6,644 nucleotides of DNA. Source: Rhodoferax sp. (GTDB lineage: Bacteria; Pseudomonadota; Gammaproteobacteria; Burkholderiales; Burkholderiaceae_C). A program made the translations under genes and the position numbers. Of this stretch, positions 5,231 through 6,644 are shown piece by piece. The DNA lies in assembly GCA_028711355.1 (NCBI GenBank), contig JAQTSL010000210.1:1-6644 (forward strand). Reading direction: 5' to 3'. Below the pieces are notes generated by a model that was not told the DNA's origin, made no database searches, and worked only from the letters and a program-made list of their open reading frames with translations. How positions within the stretch are numbered: position 1 is the first letter of the stretch; every line of letters starts with the position of its first letter.

Positions 5231-5959
5231 GTGCTGCCTACTCTTACAGCGCAATGGCCGTGCCATGGCGTCCAACCTACACAAGTTTTCAAATTGCGCT
5301 ATTTCCTGCAACTGTTTCTGCTGGTTTGGACCAGCCTGCTGGTGGCCTGTAGCACGCCGCCTGCATTGGTGAATCTGGCGCACTCGGTGCGCCAGACCCT
5401 GACGCATATTCCGACCACGCTGTTTGACATGCCCCCCGCCGGCCAAGCCGACCCCGGGGACGCCCCCGTGGTACGCCACCCGCGCCGGGTACCGTTTATT
5501 GACCCGGAGATTGAAGAATACAAAAAAGCGCTGGCCTTAGCCGAAGCAAGGGCAAAACTACCACCGCCGGCCAACTGGACTGAAATGTATAAGCGTTTGC
5601 CCAAAGATGACGACAACAACATCGACTGGATGGCCGCCTTAAAAGACAAGTCGATCAGTCCCAGTGGTGTCATTGATGCGGCCGCCAAAGACCCGGGCAA
5701 GACGTCCGAGGACGACATTGAACTGGCCACCTCAGGCAAGCCCAACCGCATGGTCATCTTTTCGCACGCAGCGCACACCCAGTGGCTGACCTGCACCAAC
5801 TGCCACAATGCCATTTTCAAACGTGAAGCCGGCAGCACCACCATCACCATGGACGCTATTGACGATGGCAAGTATTGCGGTGTGTGCCATGACAAGGTGG
5901 CGCTGGCGCAACCGTCGGGTTGCAAGGGTTGCCACAAAGTGAAGGCCAAGAAGTCGTGA
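5231..5959 (+). CDS. Triheme c7-type cytochrome lipoprotein
   Basis: A 242-residue protein with a hydrophobic segment (24-39) ending in a lipobox-like LVAC, with C40 as the probable lipidated residue. Residues 41-175 form a heme-free, charged, Pro-containing linker (e.g. FIDPEIEEYKKALALAEA, DDDNNIDWMAALKD). The C-terminal domain (177-235) carries three heme sites: CTNCH 188-192, CGVCH 216-220 and CKGCH 231-235, preceded by FSHAAH (H179, H182). ITMDAIDDGKYCGVCH matches the c(7)-type triheme domain that I recall from outer-membrane electron-conduit clusters. The GTG start has AGGGA 9-10 bases upstream. The resulting N-region before the hydrophobic core is unusually long (about 23 residues), and a TTG at 5294-5296 would give a tidier signal but lacks a ribosome-binding site. 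The stop overlaps the next start by one base (TGATG). It is likely anchored in the outer membrane, passing electrons to or from the barrel encoded downstream. Confidence 0.87.
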   Translation: MLPTLTAQWPCHGVQPTQVFKLRYFLQLFLLVWTSLLVACSTPPALVNLAHSVRQTLTHIPTTLFDMPPAGQADPGDAPVVRHPRRVPFIDPEIEEYKKALALAEARAKLPPPANWTEMYKRLPKDDDNNIDWMAALKDKSISPSGVIDAAAKDPGKTSEDDIELATSGKPNRMVIFSHAAHTQWLTCTNCHNAIFKREAGSTTITMDAIDDGKYCGVCHDKVALAQPSGCKGCHKVKAKKS

Positions 5960-6300
5960 TGCGCGTTGGCCAATTTGTTGCGCTGGTTTTATTGCAGGCT
6001 GCCATGACGATGGCGTTCGCCGCCCCGACACCCACCGCGTTGGGCGACATCACGTTTGAACGCAAGTCAAAAGGCGACGAAGAGTTTGCACCCGCCGTTT
6101 TTCCACACTGGGTGCACCGTGTCAAATACAAATGCTACGTGTGTCACAACAAAGAGCTGGGGTTTGCCTTGACGCGCGGTAGTGTCGCGATCACCATGGA
6201 GCTGATCGACCAGGGCAAGTATTGCGGTGCCTGCCACAAAGGCGAACCAGCGTTTGGCATAAGTTTTGAGACCTGCAACCGGTGCCACCGCAAAGAATGA
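5959..6300 (+). CDS. Small secreted triheme c7-type cytochrome
   Basis: A 113-residue precursor with a Sec signal peptide (hydrophobic residues 6-20, likely cleavage at AFA-AP). The mature protein of about 92 residues holds CYVCH 59-63, CGACH 89-93 and CNRCH 106-110, preceded by FPHWVH (H50, H53). ITMELIDQGKYCGACH is 12/16 identical to the matching segment of the upstream lipoprotein, so the two share one c(7)-type triheme domain. Here it is almost free of linker. I chose the ATG at 5959-5961, which overlaps the previous stop by one base. A more upstream in-frame ATG (5920) would add 13 residues before the signal peptide, inside the preceding gene. Its stop overlaps the ATG of the barrel gene by four bases (ATGA), indicating translational coupling. 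It is probably a periplasmic or barrel-embedded heme wire (inference). Confidence 0.88.
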   Translation: MRVGQFVALVLLQAAMTMAFAAPTPTALGDITFERKSKGDEEFAPAVFPHWVHRVKYKCYVCHNKELGFALTRGSVAITMELIDQGKYCGACHKGEPAFGISFETCNRCHRKE

Positions 6301-6644
6301 AACACACCAAGCGCGTTAGTTTGCTGCTGTGGCTTTGGACGCTGGCCCTGCCGCCCTGCGCGCTGGCGCAGGGGGCGGCACCGGCAAGCACAGCACCCGC
6401 TGCAACGACGTGGTACCAAGGCGGGCTGAACTGGCTGCAATTGTTGACGCTGGTGCCTGGATCGTGGTCTGGTTCGCTGGGTTTGACCTATATGCACGGC
6501 GAACAGACATCTACCTCTGACACAGCAAGCTCGGGCAGCAAAAGCAACGCGTACGGTGAAACACTGACCGTCACCAACTCCGGGTTTTATGTCTTGAGCC
6601 CGCTGCTGTTTAGCGGCAGTCTGGGGCTGACACTGGGTCTGAAC
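6297..6644 (+). CDS. N-terminus of an outer-membrane beta-barrel (porin-like) protein, cut by the window edge
   Basis: The frame starts at the ATG overlapping the previous stop and stays open for 116 codons to the window end. A Sec signal peptide (basic MKHTKR, hydrophobic 7-22, cleavage after ALA at about 25) is followed by an Ala/Pro/Thr spacer. Short alternating strands rich in Gly, Ser, Leu and aromatics then appear: SWSGSLGLTYMHG (about 59-71), YGETLTVTNSGFYVL (about 86-100) and LLFSGSLGLTLGLN (103-116). These resemble amphipathic beta-strands of a transmembrane barrel. There is no heme motif in the visible part. Translational coupling to two triheme cytochromes fits the porin of a porin-cytochrome complex, in which the barrel sheathes a heme wire through the outer membrane. 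The family cannot be fixed without the remaining sequence, and a soluble beta-rich secreted protein is the main alternative. Confidence 0.75.
   Translation, partial: MKHTKRVSLLLWLWTLALPPCALAQGAAPASTAPAATTWYQGGLNWLQLLTLVPGSWSGSLGLTYMHGEQTSTSDTASSGSKSNAYGETLTVTNSGFYVLSPLLFSGSLGLTLGLN

Noticed and set aside
5299..5973. Long minus-strand open frame of 224 codons opposite the triheme genes
   Set aside because: It is antisense to a gene with three correct heme motifs and a lipoprotein signal, and its own protein shows no recognisable domain or ribosome-binding site.
1..6644. CRISPR array, insertion sequence, tRNA or rRNA
   Set aside because: No regularly spaced repeats, transposase frames, terminal repeats or recognisable RNA gene sequences were seen anywhere in the window.

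Overview
The window looks like part of a betaproteobacterial chromosome. Moderate GC, the codon use and the gene content suggest a Rhodoferax/Comamonadaceae-like or neighbouring iron-cycling lineage. That placement is inference, because there is no rRNA or other marker gene here. The dominant theme is multiheme c-type cytochromes and an outer-membrane barrel, which points to electron transfer across or beyond the outer membrane.

Layout. Bases 1-186 hold the 3' end of an unidentified + strand gene and its terminator. A minus-strand gene (184-1167) encodes a nucleotidyltransferase-fold protein of the GSU2403/NTP_transf_8 type and looks unrelated to the rest. Two further minus-strand genes follow. 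One (1339-1656) is a small secreted NrfJ-like protein. The other (1725-2909) is a lipoprotein with a six-bladed NHL-type beta-propeller. A terminator separates these two. A 384-bp divergent intergenic region (2910-3293) contains an FNR-like box, a cluster of GTTACC/GGTAAC half-sites and a near-perfect sigma-54 promoter (TGGCAC-N5-TTGC at 3231-3245).

The + strand then carries two tandem paralogous tetraheme cytochromes (3294-4160 and 4241-5038). Each has a signal peptide, four CXXCH motifs and exactly four conserved non-motif histidines. A hairpin terminator lies between them and a second, strong terminator follows. Next comes a tightly overlapping operon: a triheme lipoprotein cytochrome (5231-5959), a small secreted triheme cytochrome (5959-6300) and the start of a secreted protein with outer-membrane beta-barrel character (6297 to the window end, 116 codons visible).

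Working model (inference). The triheme cytochromes and the barrel form a porin-cytochrome conduit through the outer membrane. The tandem tetraheme cytochromes are its extracellular or periplasmic partners. Their motif order (N-terminal HDF, CxxCHTPH, CLxCHDG, HPxGxPYP, CxxCHDxHN, CLQCH) resembles what I recall of OmcE/OmcS-type filament-forming cytochromes, so a cytochrome nanowire is a serious hypothesis. The NHL propeller lipoprotein and the NrfJ-like protein may help assembly or secretion. The inner-membrane quinol-oxidising part is not in the window.
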